Shown in pieces: positions 22,269-31,745 of a DNA stretch of 64,000 bases. The stretch is taken from NCBI RefSeq assembly GCF_900115845.1, contig NZ_FOXX01000005.1, positions 241,475 to 305,474 on the forward strand. The letters are read 5' to 3'. The notes below the pieces were generated by a model, which ran no database searches, had not been told where the DNA came from, and was given only the letters and a program-made list of their open reading frames with translations. The position numbers and the translations under genes were made by a program. This stretch comes from Priestia endophytica DSM 13796. GTDB taxonomy: Bacteria > Bacillota > Bacilli > Bacillales > Bacillaceae_H. Position 1 is the stretch's first letter. Every line of letters begins with the position of its first letter.

Positions 22269-22631
22269 ATGAAAGACGTTGTAATCATTACCGAAGCAGC
22301 AAGTCATCAAATTAAAGATATGATGAAAGAGCATGGTGAAGAAGGCTCTTACTTGCGCGTTGGTGTAAAAGGCGGAGGCTGTAGCGGTTTGTCTTATGGA
22401 ATGGGGTTTGAAGAAGCTCCAACAGAAGCAGATGAGCAGCTAGAGCAACATGGAATTAAAGTGATTGTCGCAAAAGAAGATGCAGCTATCTTAAACGGCA
22501 CAACAATAGATTTCAAAGAGTCCATGCTTGGTGGAGGATTTACGATTGAAAATCCGAACGCTATTGCTTCATGTGGCTGTGGTTCTTCATTCCGTACGGC
22601 AACAAATACGGGATCACCTGAAGAATGCTAA
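22269..22631 (+). CDS. yutM: A-type Fe-S carrier (HesB/IscA family) YutM
   Basis: This 120-residue A-type carrier has the three cluster-binding cysteines in [10 protein letters not shown] and ASCGCGSSF. It would pass Fe-S clusters from the Suf scaffold to apo-enzymes. AAAAAGGAGGGC precedes the ATG. It is a single gene with a perfect terminator. Confidence 0.93.
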   Translation: MKDVVIITEAASHQIKDMMKEHGEEGSYLRVGVKGGGCSGLSYGMGFEEAPTEADEQLEQHGIKVIVAKEDAAILNGTTIDFKESMLGGGFTIENPNAIASCGCGSSFRTATNTGSPEEC

Positions 22632-22660
22632 AAAAGACGCTCATCTGAGCGTCTTTTTTA
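22631..22660 (+). terminator. terminator after yutM
   Basis: Perfect AAAAAGACGCTCA / TGAGCGTCTTTTTT stem-loop. Confidence 0.9.
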
Positions 22661-22662
22661 TT

Positions 22663-23649
22663 GAGCAAAAGAGATGTACTATGTGCAGGTTGTACGCGCG
22701 CTTTTGGATCGATGTAAGCTTTAGCATTGCTTATAGCTGTTGGAGCTTCACCAAAACCTGAAGCAATAAGCTTAACTTTTCCTTCGTATGTGCAAACATC
22801 TCCTGCTGCTTAGATGATGCCTTCAATATTTGTTTCTTGTTTTGTATTTACAACAATAGAGTTCTTTTCAATTTCTAGCCCCCAGTCTTTAATTGGGCCA
22901 AGAGCTGAAATAAAACCATAGTTTATGATTAATGCATCAATATCAATAACTTCTTTTTCTTCATTTTTAGCATGTTGAAGAACAACTTGTTTAATATTTT
23001 CCTCACCAACAAGCTCTTCTGGAATGTATGGTGTTTTAATATCAACTTTAGAGTTTATTAATTTTTCTACACTATGCTCATGTGCACGGAACTTATCGCG
23101 ACGGTGAACAAGTGTTACTTTTTCAGCAATCGGTTCAAGCATAAGAGCCCAGTCAACTGCAGAGTCTCCGCCGCCACAAATCATCACACGTTGTCCTGCA
23201 AACTTGTTTAAATCATCAATAAAGTAATGAAGGTTTTTAGATTCATACTGTTCAGCACCTTCGATTTGAAGCTTACGAGGTTGGAATGCACCATTTCCTG
23301 CTGTAATGATAATTGTTTTTGAAAAGTGAACTTCTTTATCTGTTGAAAAACACGCCATTAGCTTGTTTTTCAACAGATTGAACAGCTTGTTCGAGAGCAA
23401 CAGATGGTGAGAATTGATTCATTTGTTCCTTTAAGTTGTTTACAAGCTCACCAGCACGAATTTTAGGAAATCCAGCTACACCATAGATGTATTTTTCTAG
23501 ATATAATGCGGAAAGTTGACCACCAAGCTGTGGTAAGCTTTCAATGATTTTTACACTTGCTTGGCGCATACTGCCGTAAAAAGTTGTAAATAAACCTGTT
23601 GGTCCGCACCAATAACAGTAATATCAAAGACTTGTTGATCTTCTTTCAA
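22663..23649 (-). pseudogene. yumC: Broken ferredoxin/flavodoxin-NADP+ reductase (YumC-like)
   Basis: The minus strand encodes nearly a full YumC-type reductase, but in three pieces. It starts at TTG 23649 behind AAGGAGGAAC and reads [14 protein letters not shown], then loses one base near 23605, so the FAD loop changes frame. [18 protein letters not shown] continues to a second frame change near 23345. [19 protein letters not shown] continues to an in-frame TAA at 22810. The last part ([14 protein letters not shown]) is still readable beyond the stop. Three separate lesions argue for real decay rather than a sequencing slip. Confidence 0.9.
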
Positions 23650-23784
23650 GATGAGTTCCTCCTTCAAAAATGTGAAAATATGTAGAAACACATGTGAAAA
23701 AACACGTATTAAATTTATAAAATTAGTTAAACCTTTCCTTACCGTAGCATAAGGTAGAAAGAAGTTTAGCAAACACAATAACAA

Positions 23785-23799
23785 TGAGAATGATTATCA
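23785..23799 (-). promoter_or_regulatory. Fur-type operator
   Basis: TGAGAATGATTATCA differs from the Bacillus 7-1-7 Fur consensus TGATAATnATTATCA at one conserved base. It lies 136 bases upstream of the broken yumC start. In B. subtilis the yumC paralogue ycgT is Fur-controlled. Confidence 0.65.
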
Positions 23800-24075
23800 T
23801 TTAATGATTTATTATCATACTATACAAGGATTTTAGAAAAAACACAAATTTTTTGAGCCTAGGTAAATTGAAAATGCTTACAGAAGGAAACCCTATGCAA
23901 CAGTAGTTCTATCCTAAGTGGGATAGCAAGAGATCCAATATAGAGTAGCCTAAAATGCTCTGTTCATACTAAAATGTCCTTGAAAAAGTTTAAGAAACAT
24001 CATATCATGTTTTACAAACATTATTATCTAATTTTTGAAAATATTTAATGGTAGTTCATTCTTTTATAGTTAGGT

Positions 24076-24093
24076 TCGTGAATAAATTCACAA
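24076..24093 (+). promoter_or_regulatory. Rex-type operator upstream of yumB
   Basis: TCGTGAATAAATTCACAA matches the Rex consensus TTGTGAA-N4-TTCACAA at 13 of 14 defined positions. It lies about 125 bases before the yumB start codon. Confidence 0.6.
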
Positions 24094-24218
24094 CAATTAT
24101 TTACCTTAACGTTTTGAAAGGGATAGGAATATATTCAAATGCTTACAATAAGGGAAAATACATCTGTGAAGCATAAATACATGAATAAAATTCTAACAAA
24201 AAGGTGGATGTGATTAAA

Positions 24219-25436
24219 ATGAAGAAGCCTAAAGTTGTTGTTCTAGGTGCTGGGTATGGCGGCATTATGACGACGATTCACTTACAAAAACAGCTAGGCG
24301 TCAATGAAGCTGAAATCACTTTAATTAATAAAAATGACTATCATTATGAAACAACATGGCTACACGAAGTTTCAGCTGGGACGCTTCATCACGATCGTGC
24401 TCGTGTTAGCGTGACAGACTTAATTAATAAAAACAAAGTAACATTTATGAAAGATACGGTTACAGATATTAATATTGAACAAAAGAAGGTTATACTCAAA
24501 AACAATCAAGAAATAGAATATGACTATCTTGTAATTGCGCTTGGATATGAGTCTGAAACATTTGGTATTAAAGGATTAAAAGAACACGCCTTTTCTATTT
24601 CTAATATTAATACTGCTCGTCAAATCCGTGAGCATCTTGACTATACTTTTGCAACATACAATAACTTGGAAGAAAAACCAGAAGGTATGATGACTATCAT
24701 TGTAGGAGGAGCAGGATTCACAGGCATTGAGTTTGTAGCAGAGATAGCAAATAGGGTGCCAAAGCTCTGTAAAGAGTTTGACATTCCTCGTGATACAGTT
24801 CGCATTATTTGCGTAGAAGCAGCTCCAACTGCTCTTCCAGGTTTTGATCCACAGCTTATCGAATATGCTGTAACACAGCTTGAGCGTAAAGGTGTTGAAT
24901 TTAAGATTGGGACGATGATTAAAGAATGTACACCAGAGGGAATCATTGTTTCTAAAGATGATCAAACAGAAGAAATCAAATCGAAAACAGTTGTATGGGC
25001 AGCTGGTGTGCGTGGTAGCCATATTATTGAAAAAACAGGCATTGAAAATAATCGATGTCGTGTGAAAGTTGGTCCAGATTTGCGTGCTCCAGGAGCTGAG
25101 GGTGTATTTATTGTTGGGGATTGCTCACTTGTTATTAATGATGAAACAGACAAACCTTACCCACCAACAGCTCAAGTTGCTATGCAGCAAGGACCTGTTG
25201 CTGCGAAAAATATTACTACTCTCATCAAAGGCGGTACAGAACTTCAAACCTTTAAGCCAGACTTAAAAGGAACAGTATGCTCTTTAGGTCACGATGATGC
25301 TATTGGGGTTGTGTTTGGGCGTAAGTTATTTGGAACAAGTGCTTCAGCAATGAAAAAAGTTGTTGATAATAGAGCGCTATTCCTTGAAGGAGGGCCAGGA
25401 CTCTTGCTTAAGAAAGGAAAATTTAACTTCTTTTAA
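24219..25436 (+). CDS. yumB: Type II NADH dehydrogenase YumB
   Basis: This 405-residue NDH-2 flavoprotein is of the YumB/Ndh family. The FAD motif is [13 protein letters not shown], the NAD motif is [16 protein letters not shown] and the late FAD motif is [11 protein letters not shown]. It would oxidise NADH and pass electrons to menaquinone at the inner membrane face, without proton pumping. The ATG at 24219 gives the family N-terminus [17 protein letters not shown] 24210, behind AAAGG, is a possible alternative. The preceding operator-like site suggests NADH-responsive control. Confidence 0.9.
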   Translation: MKKPKVVVLGAGYGGIMTTIHLQKQLGVNEAEITLINKNDYHYETTWLHEVSAGTLHHDRARVSVTDLINKNKVTFMKDTVTDINIEQKKVILKNNQEIEYDYLVIALGYESETFGIKGLKEHAFSISNINTARQIREHLDYTFATYNNLEEKPEGMMTIIVGGAGFTGIEFVAEIANRVPKLCKEFDIPRDTVRIICVEAAPTALPGFDPQLIEYAVTQLERKGVEFKIGTMIKECTPEGIIVSKDDQTEEIKSKTVVWAAGVRGSHIIEKTGIENNRCRVKVGPDLRAPGAEGVFIVGDCSLVINDETDKPYPPTAQVAMQQGPVAAKNITTLIKGGTELQTFKPDLKGTVCSLGHDDAIGVVFGRKLFGTSASAMKKVVDNRALFLEGGPGLLLKKGKFNFF

Positions 25437-25520
25437 GAGTCATGAGAAAGGCAGAGGAAAACCCCTTTGCTTTTCTCTAACACGAAAATTAATCTGAATT
25501 TTCGGAAAGGTGGTTTATAG

Positions 25521-25649
25521 ATGATTTGCGATCATTGTAAAGGCCATGGTTTCTTAACTCTCCTTGTAGGCGGAACAGAACAATGTTTGTTTTGTGAAGG
25601 AGAAGGAATTGTAGAATTAATAGAGAAAAAGAAAAGTGAAGAAGAATAA
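25521..25649 (+). CDS. yuiA: YuiA-like small zinc-finger protein (42 aa)
   Basis: This very short protein has two CX2CXGXG units (CDHCKGHG and CLFCEGEG), the pattern seen in DnaJ zinc fingers and the anti-TRAP protein, followed by a charged tail. AAAGGTGG lies 9 bases before the ATG. It is positioned between yumB and yuiB as in B. subtilis. It probably binds one zinc; the function is unknown. Confidence 0.75.
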   Translation: MICDHCKGHGFLTLLVGGTEQCLFCEGEGIVELIEKKKSEEE

Positions 25650-25678
25650 AGAGCTTGCAATAAAAGGCAAGGGGGGAT

Positions 25679-26008
25679 ATGGAAATGGAAATGAGTGTTC
25701 CAATCTTAATAATTTCCATACTTTTATTTTTTGTACTCTTTTTTGGAATCGGTTTCCTGCTTAATATGATTTTAAGAATGTCATGGGTTATGGCTTTTAT
25801 CTATCCAATTGTCTTTCTTCTTATTGTTGATAACCTTGAAATGACTCAGTATATCTTTCAGCCCCTTCATTCATTAACACATGTAGGAAATCAAGTGCTT
25901 TCACTTAAGCTAGCAGATATCGTTATTTTATCTTCTGGTTTTATAGGAGCTCTTTGTTCCGGAATTGCTATTCGAACACTTCGATCAAAAGGATATCGAA
26001 TGTTTTAA
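25679..26008 (+). CDS. yuiB: Membrane protein YuiB
   Basis: This 109-residue protein has about three hydrophobic segments (residues about 5-30, 33-52 and 78-98) and a basic C-terminus (RTLRSKGYRMF). It follows yuiA by 29 bases behind AAGGGGGG, so the two are probably cotranscribed. The function is unknown. Confidence 0.82.
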   Translation: MEMEMSVPILIISILLFFVLFFGIGFLLNMILRMSWVMAFIYPIVFLLIVDNLEMTQYIFQPLHSLTHVGNQVLSLKLADIVILSSGFIGALCSGIAIRTLRSKGYRMF

Positions 26009-26046
26009 AAACGTCAAAAACCTCTCTCGGTTTTTGACGTTTTTTA
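26007..26046 (+). terminator. terminator after yuiB
   Basis: AAAACGTCAAAAACC / GGTTTTTGACGTTTT stem with T tail. Confidence 0.9.
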
Positions 26047-26107
26047 TCTTGATTGCTGCGAATAATTCTCCTACAACATGGTAAAAACTATGTTGGTGGG
26101 AGGAATG

Positions 26108-26776
26108 ATGAAAAAGATGGTAAAAAAACTATATATTAAACGATTCATCATGGGGCTACTTCTATGTGGAGCTCTTTTAACAACGTTTGAAAGTATAACA
26201 GGAAGGCAGGTCTCCTCTTTATCTTCAAGTGAACAAGTAAGTGCTAATTCTAAAGAAGAGAAAAAGAATCATGTAAGAGAAAGCAGGGTTGTGAATCAAC
26301 TTAATCAACAAATTCCAACTGATGTTGATGAACAAACACTTGAAGGAAGCTTTGATTGGTCTAAATATAGAAAAGTCAAGGTTACGGCAACAGGATACAC
26401 AGCAGGCTATGAATCAACAGGAAAAGAGCCAACACATCCGTCATATGGAATTACATATTCAGGTGTTAAAGTACAAAGAGATATGTTTTCTACAATTGCA
26501 GCAGATTTGACTGTCTTTCCAATCGGTACTATTTTGTTTATCCCTGGATATGGTTATGGGGTTGTGGCAGACAAAGGTGGAGCTATAAAAGGAGAAAAAC
26601 TTGATTTATATTATGAAACAGTCGAAGACGTATATGCTTCATGGGGAAAGAAATTACTTGATGTTTATGTTGTAAAAGAAGGAAATGGAACATTAACAGA
26701 AAAACAGATGAAAGTATGGAATGAAGATCAAACAATGAAAGTATTCAGACAGCAATATATCGATGAAAAGTCGTAG
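26108..26776 (+). CDS. yuiC: 3D domain protein YuiC (MltA-like, Sps family)
   Basis: This protein of about 222 residues has an N-terminal signal/membrane segment (about residues 10-28), a Ser/Lys linker and a C-terminal 3D domain. The domain includes [11 protein letters not shown] and the Asp residues in VADKGG and GEKLDLYY. YuiC of B. subtilis is a stationary-phase cell-wall lytic enzyme related to MltA-type muramidases. The ATG at 26108 is 4 bases after GGAGG; the next ATG upstream is at 26105. Confidence 0.85.
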   Translation: MKKMVKKLYIKRFIMGLLLCGALLTTFESITGRQVSSLSSSEQVSANSKEEKKNHVRESRVVNQLNQQIPTDVDEQTLEGSFDWSKYRKVKVTATGYTAGYESTGKEPTHPSYGITYSGVKVQRDMFSTIAADLTVFPIGTILFIPGYGYGVVADKGGAIKGEKLDLYYETVEDVYASWGKKLLDVYVVKEGNGTLTEKQMKVWNEDQTMKVFRQQYIDEKS

Positions 26777-26803
26777 CGTGAAGAAAGTTCTTCACGCTTT
26801 TTG
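26775..26803. terminator. bidirectional terminator yuiC/yuiD
   Basis: AGCGTGAAG / CTTCACGCT stem with a T tail. The arm overlaps the yuiC stop codon. Confidence 0.8.
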
Positions 26804-26809
26804 ATATCT

Positions 26810-27289
26810 TTATAAATTATAAATACCGTACATAATGATAGCGATAATAATTCCTGTTAAAGCCCCAAAGAAAACTTCAATTGGCTGATGACCTAACAAT
26901 TCTTTTAACTTTTGCTGTTTTTCTTGCTGTTCTTTTTTAGGCCATTTCTTAGCTTCAGACATAAATGTGTTCCAATCTTCCACAAGTCGATTAATAGCAA
27001 TAGCTTGTTCTCCTGCATGTCTGCGAACTCCTGTTGCATCAAACATAACGATTACAGCAAGTACAAAAGAGATAGCAAAAAAGGGAGAAGAAAATCCTTC
27101 GCTAATGCCGACAGCTGTTGCAAGGGATGTAACAGCTGCTGAATGTGAACTAGGCATGCCGCCTGTACTAAAAGCAAGGCGTACATCAAATTTCCTTGTT
27201 GCAAGAAACTCTAATGGAACTTTAACGGCTTGAGCGAAGAAGATAGCAACAAGAGCACTAATGAGCGGATAATTCAATAATAAATCCAT
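26810..27289 (-). CDS. yuiD: Divergent PAP2 family membrane protein YuiD (DUF212)
   Basis: This integral membrane protein of about 159 residues is in the DUF212/divergent PAP2 family. The conserved block GGMPSSHSAAVTSLA and the later FDATGVRRHAGEQA resemble acid phosphatase signatures. Four or so hydrophobic segments are visible. ATG 27289 is chosen over 27298, which sits only 2 bases after GGAG. The substrate is unknown. Confidence 0.85.
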   Translation of the reverse strand: MDLLLNYPLISALVAIFFAQAVKVPLEFLATRKFDVRLAFSTGGMPSSHSAAVTSLATAVGISEGFSSPFFAISFVLAVIVMFDATGVRRHAGEQAIAINRLVEDWNTFMSEAKKWPKKEQQEKQQKLKELLGHQPIEVFFGALTGIIIAIIMYGIYNL

Positions 27290-27509
27290 AAGGGGCATTG
27301 CTCCTTTATTAAGAAGGTATGTGTGTATGTCGTCTTATTTTATGATATTTACTCGTATCTTAGTTATAAAATGTAGAGATTTCGTTCACTTCCTTATATA
27401 TCCGTCCCTTTTTACTTTTAAACATACGTTTGTTTAAAGAAGTTCTTATTTTTCGTCATGCTTGCAATAGTGATATGATAAAAATAAAGTAAAAAGGAGA
27501 TGGTAAGAT

Positions 27510-29009
27510 ATGTTTCACATTCAAAAGAGCGCAGATCTAACAGAAGTAACAGAAGCCCTCGTTGTGGGTGTCTTTAAACAAACAAAACCATTTGATGGCA
27601 TTCTGGCTGACCTTGATGAACAGTTGGATATTCGTAACCTTATTAAAAGCGGAGATATTGAAGTGAGAAATAAGGCTATTACAAAGATTCCAACGCTAGG
27701 GAAAATAGATCCAAAAAGAATTTTCTTCGTCGGATTAGGAAGACCAAAAGAGATGACGGCTTCTTCTCTAAAAGAAGGATTTGGTGAACTTTTTCAACAC
27801 ATTCAAAAATGTGGTATATCAGAAGTATCAATTGCATTGTCTTCTTTTGAAACTGATGCAATAAATGAATATATGTGTGCTTATGCATTGAGCGAAGCAC
27901 TCCCACTTTCAACATATAAATTTAATGATTATAAACGTCGATCGAATGAGCCTGCCAAACGTATTGAAAAAGTGACTCTTTTGACAGATGAAGATAACCA
28001 AGAGATAGAGAATATGGTTCGGACAGGATACATATATGGGAAGGCTACAAACTCAGCGCGCACGCTTGTGAATCTTCCTGGAAATATGCTTACAGCTACA
28101 GATCTTGCTCAATATGCAAGAGAACTTGGCGAAAAGTATGAATTTGAAGTGGAGATTCTTGAAAAAGAAGATATGGAAAAGCTCGGTATGGGAGCACTCC
28201 TTGCTGTTAACAAAGGATCTGTTGAGCCACCAAAAATGATTGTTTTAAAATACCAAGGAAAAAAAGAGTGGAAAGACGTTATTGGTCTTGTAGGGAAAGG
28301 AATTACGTATGATACAGGAGGTTATTCTCTCAAGCCTCGCCAAAGCATGGTTGGAATGAAGACAGATATGGGAGGCGCAGCGTCTGTACTTGGAGCAATG
28401 GAAGTTATTGGTGAGATCCGTCCAAACCAAAACGTAGTTGCTGTTATTCCTTCCACTGATAATATGGTAAGTGCGAGTGCGTTTAAGCCTGATGACGTGA
28501 TTACAGCGATGAGTGGTAAAACAATTGAAGTATTGAATACAGATGCAGAAGGGCGCCTTGCTTTAGCAGATGGTATTACGTATGCTAAGCATCATGGAGC
28601 AGAATATTTAATTGATGTTGCTACACTCACTGGGGGAGTCATTGTTGCACTTGGAGAGGAAACAACAGGAGCAATGACAAACAATCAAAAGTGGTATGAA
28701 AAAGTAGCTGAAGCAAGTGTAGAAGCACAGGAAGATATGTGGCAGCTACCTATTTTTGAACGTGACAAGAAAAGAGTAAGAAACAGTGCAATAGCAGACT
28801 TGAATAACTCTCCTGGTCGTGAAGGTCATGCTATTATGGCGGGCGCCTTCATTGGAGAATTTGCTGAAGAAACACCTTGGGTTCATTTAGATATAGCAGG
28901 TACTTCTGTTACGAAGAAATCCGGATCACTTGGTCCGAGTGGTGCAACAGGAGTTATGGTGCGCACGCTTGCTGCTGCTGTAGAACGATTTGATAGTGAA
29001 ACAAAATAA
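27510..29009 (+). CDS. pepA: Cytosol leucyl aminopeptidase (M17)
   Basis: This 499-residue M17 leucyl aminopeptidase corresponds to yuiE of B. subtilis. The two-zinc active site is in [25 protein letters not shown] and [12 protein letters not shown]. It releases N-terminal amino acids from peptides as a hexamer in the cytoplasm. AAAAGGAGATGG precedes the ATG. Confidence 0.95.
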   Translation: MFHIQKSADLTEVTEALVVGVFKQTKPFDGILADLDEQLDIRNLIKSGDIEVRNKAITKIPTLGKIDPKRIFFVGLGRPKEMTASSLKEGFGELFQHIQKCGISEVSIALSSFETDAINEYMCAYALSEALPLSTYKFNDYKRRSNEPAKRIEKVTLLTDEDNQEIENMVRTGYIYGKATNSARTLVNLPGNMLTATDLAQYARELGEKYEFEVEILEKEDMEKLGMGALLAVNKGSVEPPKMIVLKYQGKKEWKDVIGLVGKGITYDTGGYSLKPRQSMVGMKTDMGGAASVLGAMEVIGEIRPNQNVVAVIPSTDNMVSASAFKPDDVITAMSGKTIEVLNTDAEGRLALADGITYAKHHGAEYLIDVATLTGGVIVALGEETTGAMTNNQKWYEKVAEASVEAQEDMWQLPIFERDKKRVRNSAIADLNNSPGREGHAIMAGAFIGEFAEETPWVHLDIAGTSVTKKSGSLGPSGATGVMVRTLAAAVERFDSETK

Positions 29010-29018
29010 AGAGATTTG

Positions 29019-29048
29019 AAAGAGCCTTTTTACTTAAGGCTCTTTTTT
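29019..29048 (+). terminator. terminator after pepA
   Basis: AAAGAGCCTT / AAGGCTCTTT stem and T tail. Confidence 0.88.
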
Positions 29049-29189
29049 AAAAAAATAAGCACTGTAGAATAATGGAATATATTAAATTTGTAGCATCCCA
29101 TTGACAACTTTATCTTTCGTATTATAATTAAGAATGTCTTTAGTGTTTTAGTAATTTATCACGATAAAGGATTTTTGGAGGGTTTAATT

Positions 29190-30518
29190 ATGAATGCAGT
29201 TGTTGCTGCAGTCCTCATTATGCTTATTTTAAGTGCATTACGAGTTAATGTAACAATTGCTCTTATTGTTGGTGCATTTGCAGGAGGCATCATTGGTGGA
29301 TTGGGTGTAGAAGAAACGATAAATGTATTTTCATCAGGATTAGGTGACAACGCAACAGTTGCGTTGAGTTATGCAACACTTGGAGGATTTGCTCTTGCTT
29401 TAACAAAAACAGGTTTACCTGATGCAGTTGTAGATGGAACATTGAGAATTATCGGTAACTCGAATGATACGAAGAAGAAGGCATTCTCTAAAGTGCTAGT
29501 TGTCTTACTAATTCTAGTTATTTCTTGTTTTTCTCAAAATGTTATTCCTGTTCATATTGCTTTTATTCCAATTTTAATTCCAGCTCTTTTGAAAGTTTTC
29601 AATGAGCTTCATCTTGATCGTCGTCTTATCGCTTGTGTTATGACTTTTGGATTAATCACCCCTTATATGTTTATACCAGCAGGATTTGGTAAGATTTATC
29701 ATGATATTCTTGCCAAAACAGTTACAGCTGGCGGACTAAAGGTAAACGTAGAAGACATTCCGGCTGCAATGGCAATTCCGGCTCTTGGTATGGTTGTTGG
29801 TTTGCTGATTGCTATCTTCTTTAGTTATCGAAAACCAAGAGAATATGACACTATTGAATATATAGAAACAAATGAAAAAGCTCAATATTCAAAACGTAGT
29901 TTAATTACAGCTGTTGTAGCTGTGTTAGCAGCACTTACTGTTCAGCTTTTAACACTGGATACAGAAGGAGCCATGATTTTTGGAGCTATTACGGGAATCA
30001 TTATTTTACTTATAAGTGGGGCAATGAATTTTAAAGAAGCAGATGAGCTTCTTACAAATGGAATGCGCATGATGGCTTTTATTGGATTTGTTATCATTTC
30101 AGCAGCAGGTTTTGCCGCTGTAATGACAAAAACAGGAGATGTTGAATCTTTAGTTGCATATGCAGCAGATTTGATTGGCAATAACCAATCTCTTGGTGCA
30201 CTTCTAATGCTAATTGTTGGTTTGTTGGTTACAATGGGAATCGGTTCTTCTTTTTCAACCCTTCCAATTATTGCAGCTATTTTTGTTCCTCTCTGTGTTC
30301 AGCTTGGTTTTAGTCCTATTGCCACTCTTGCTATTATTGGCACAGCTGGTGCTCTTGGTGATGCTGGTTCTCCAGCTTCAGATAGTACACTTGGACCAAC
30401 ATCGGGTCTAAACGTGGATGGACAGCATAATCACATTTGGGAAACTGTTATCCCAACATTTATTCATTATAATATTCCTCTAATTATATTTGGTTGGATT
30501 GCCGCAATGGTTTTATAA
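29190..30518 (+). CDS. yuiF: YuiF, Na+/H+ antiporter-family transporter
   Basis: This protein of about 442 residues has 10 to 12 membrane segments and belongs to the NhaC-like / putative amino-acid transporter family of YuiF. The pattern GDAGSPASDSTLGPTSGL near the C-terminus is typical. The ATG at 29190 follows TGGAGGG at 7 bases. Transport of an amino acid or Na+ is likely, but the substrate cannot be read from the sequence. Confidence 0.85.
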   Translation: MNAVVAAVLIMLILSALRVNVTIALIVGAFAGGIIGGLGVEETINVFSSGLGDNATVALSYATLGGFALALTKTGLPDAVVDGTLRIIGNSNDTKKKAFSKVLVVLLILVISCFSQNVIPVHIAFIPILIPALLKVFNELHLDRRLIACVMTFGLITPYMFIPAGFGKIYHDILAKTVTAGGLKVNVEDIPAAMAIPALGMVVGLLIAIFFSYRKPREYDTIEYIETNEKAQYSKRSLITAVVAVLAALTVQLLTLDTEGAMIFGAITGIIILLISGAMNFKEADELLTNGMRMMAFIGFVIISAAGFAAVMTKTGDVESLVAYAADLIGNNQSLGALLMLIVGLLVTMGIGSSFSTLPIIAAIFVPLCVQLGFSPIATLAIIGTAGALGDAGSPASDSTLGPTSGLNVDGQHNHIWETVIPTFIHYNIPLIIFGWIAAMVL

Positions 30519-30549
30519 ATGAAAACTAAGGTTAGAATAAGTATATAAT

Positions 30550-30578
30550 AAAAAGCGACATCTCGATGTCGCTTTTTA
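30550..30578 (+). terminator. terminator after yuiF
   Basis: AAAAGCGACATC / GATGTCGCTTTTT stem-loop. Confidence 0.9.
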
Positions 30579-30611
30579 TTATGGAATTAACTATAGAAGG
30601 AGAGAAGATAC

Positions 30612-31205
30612 ATGTATTTCGGTAAGCCTAAAAAAACACACAATGCAAACATCCCTCCAGGACAGCAAGAAACAACCCGCTTTCCCGTTCTTCACCATGG
30701 CAATGTTCCCTACTATCGCGATTTAGAAGAGTGGACTTTAACGATTGATGGACTTGTCGATGAAAAGATGACGTATACGTATCAACAGCTTCTTGATATG
30801 CCTCAAACGCGCTTGCAAAACGATATACACTGTGTGACTGGCTGGTCTAAGTTGAACAATATGTGGGAAGGTATTACACCAAAGGATTTGTTGTCTTCTA
30901 TTAAAGTCAATGATTCTGCAAAATTTGTAGTTTTACATGCTGAGGAAGAGTTCTCAACAAATTTGCCAATTCAAGACTTTCTGCATGAGAAAACTCTTCT
31001 AGCTCATTCTTATGAAGGGAAACCTCTTACACCTGAACATGGCTTTCCACTCCGAGCGGTTGTTTCACATCTTTATTTCTGGAAGAGTGCAAAATGGCTG
31101 CGGAGAATTGAATTTGTAGCAGAAGAGCAATTAGGTTTTTGGGAGAAAAATGGCTATCATCACTATGGAAATCCATGGAAAGAAGAGCGATATAGCTGGT
31201 CATAG
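30612..31205 (+). CDS. yuiH: YuiH, sulfite-oxidase-like molybdopterin protein
   Basis: This 197-residue single-domain member of the sulfite oxidase molybdopterin fold has the cofactor cysteine in NDIHCVTGWSKL. No signal peptide, heme domain or membrane partner is present, so the electron acceptor is unknown. Its 3' end overlaps the convergent yuzC by 6 bases and there is no hairpin between them. Confidence 0.85.
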   Translation: MYFGKPKKTHNANIPPGQQETTRFPVLHHGNVPYYRDLEEWTLTIDGLVDEKMTYTYQQLLDMPQTRLQNDIHCVTGWSKLNNMWEGITPKDLLSSIKVNDSAKFVVLHAEEEFSTNLPIQDFLHEKTLLAHSYEGKPLTPEHGFPLRAVVSHLYFWKSAKWLRRIEFVAEEQLGFWEKNGYHHYGNPWKEERYSWS

Positions 31206-31556
31206 TTCTCCCCATAAAAAAGAAAGTTGAAGCTGACAGCATTTTTTAGATAAGTCTACTAGTGTAACAATCAGGCCATCAGGATTAAAATGAAGGTTGA
31301 AATTAGAGTTTCTAATATACACTTGTAACAGTCTTCTAACTCGAACGATGTCTGACTTTTGAGCAGCCTGCATGATAGAGGAAGCTAGCTCATTTGAAGA
31401 GTGGATAGCTTCTGTCATGCTCTCAGCATCTTTTAGTAATCTTTTCATTGTTTGGGCAGAATTTTTAAATTGATTAGGACGTACAGTAGGCAGGCTCTGA
31501 AATCGATAAAGGGGGGCATATGGGTAAGGTTGATATGTGTAAGGGTAATAATACAC
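31200..31556 (-). CDS. yuzC: YuzC-like protein
   Basis: This 118-residue protein has an N-terminal Tyr/Pro-rich stretch (YYYPYTYQPYPYAP), a helical middle with several Ala/Ser/Gln, and the segment FNPDGLIVTLVD. It resembles YuzC of B. subtilis in layout and composition. AAAAGGAGGAATTT precedes the ATG. The Tyr/Pro start resembles spore-surface proteins; this is an inference. Confidence 0.75.
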   Translation of the reverse strand: MYYYPYTYQPYPYAPLYRFQSLPTVRPNQFKNSAQTMKRLLKDAESMTEAIHSSNELASSIMQAAQKSDIVRVRRLLQVYIRNSNFNLHFNPDGLIVTLVDLSKKCCQLQLSFLWGEL

Positions 31557-31703
31557 TAAAATTCCTCCTTTTAAATGAAACTGTTCTCCAAACTACAATG
31601 TTCCAGACAGAAATTGTCACAAAAAAATGAACTCTTGTTAGTGTATGAAGGAAAAAAGTAATTTAGGCAAGAACATCATAAAAAGAGAAAAGTGTACAAA
31701 TAA

Positions 31704-31738
31704 TAAAAAAAGCTCCCTATCGTATAGATAGAGAGCTT
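31704..31738 (-). terminator. terminator after ndh
   Basis: AGCTCtCTATC / GATAGgGAGCT stem on the minus strand followed by a U run (31705-31710). Confidence 0.85.
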
Positions 31739-31745
31739 GTCTAAC

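Noticed and set aside
24576..25022. Long antisense frame in yumB
   Set aside because: A shadow of the conserved yumB reading frame; no start signal or homology.
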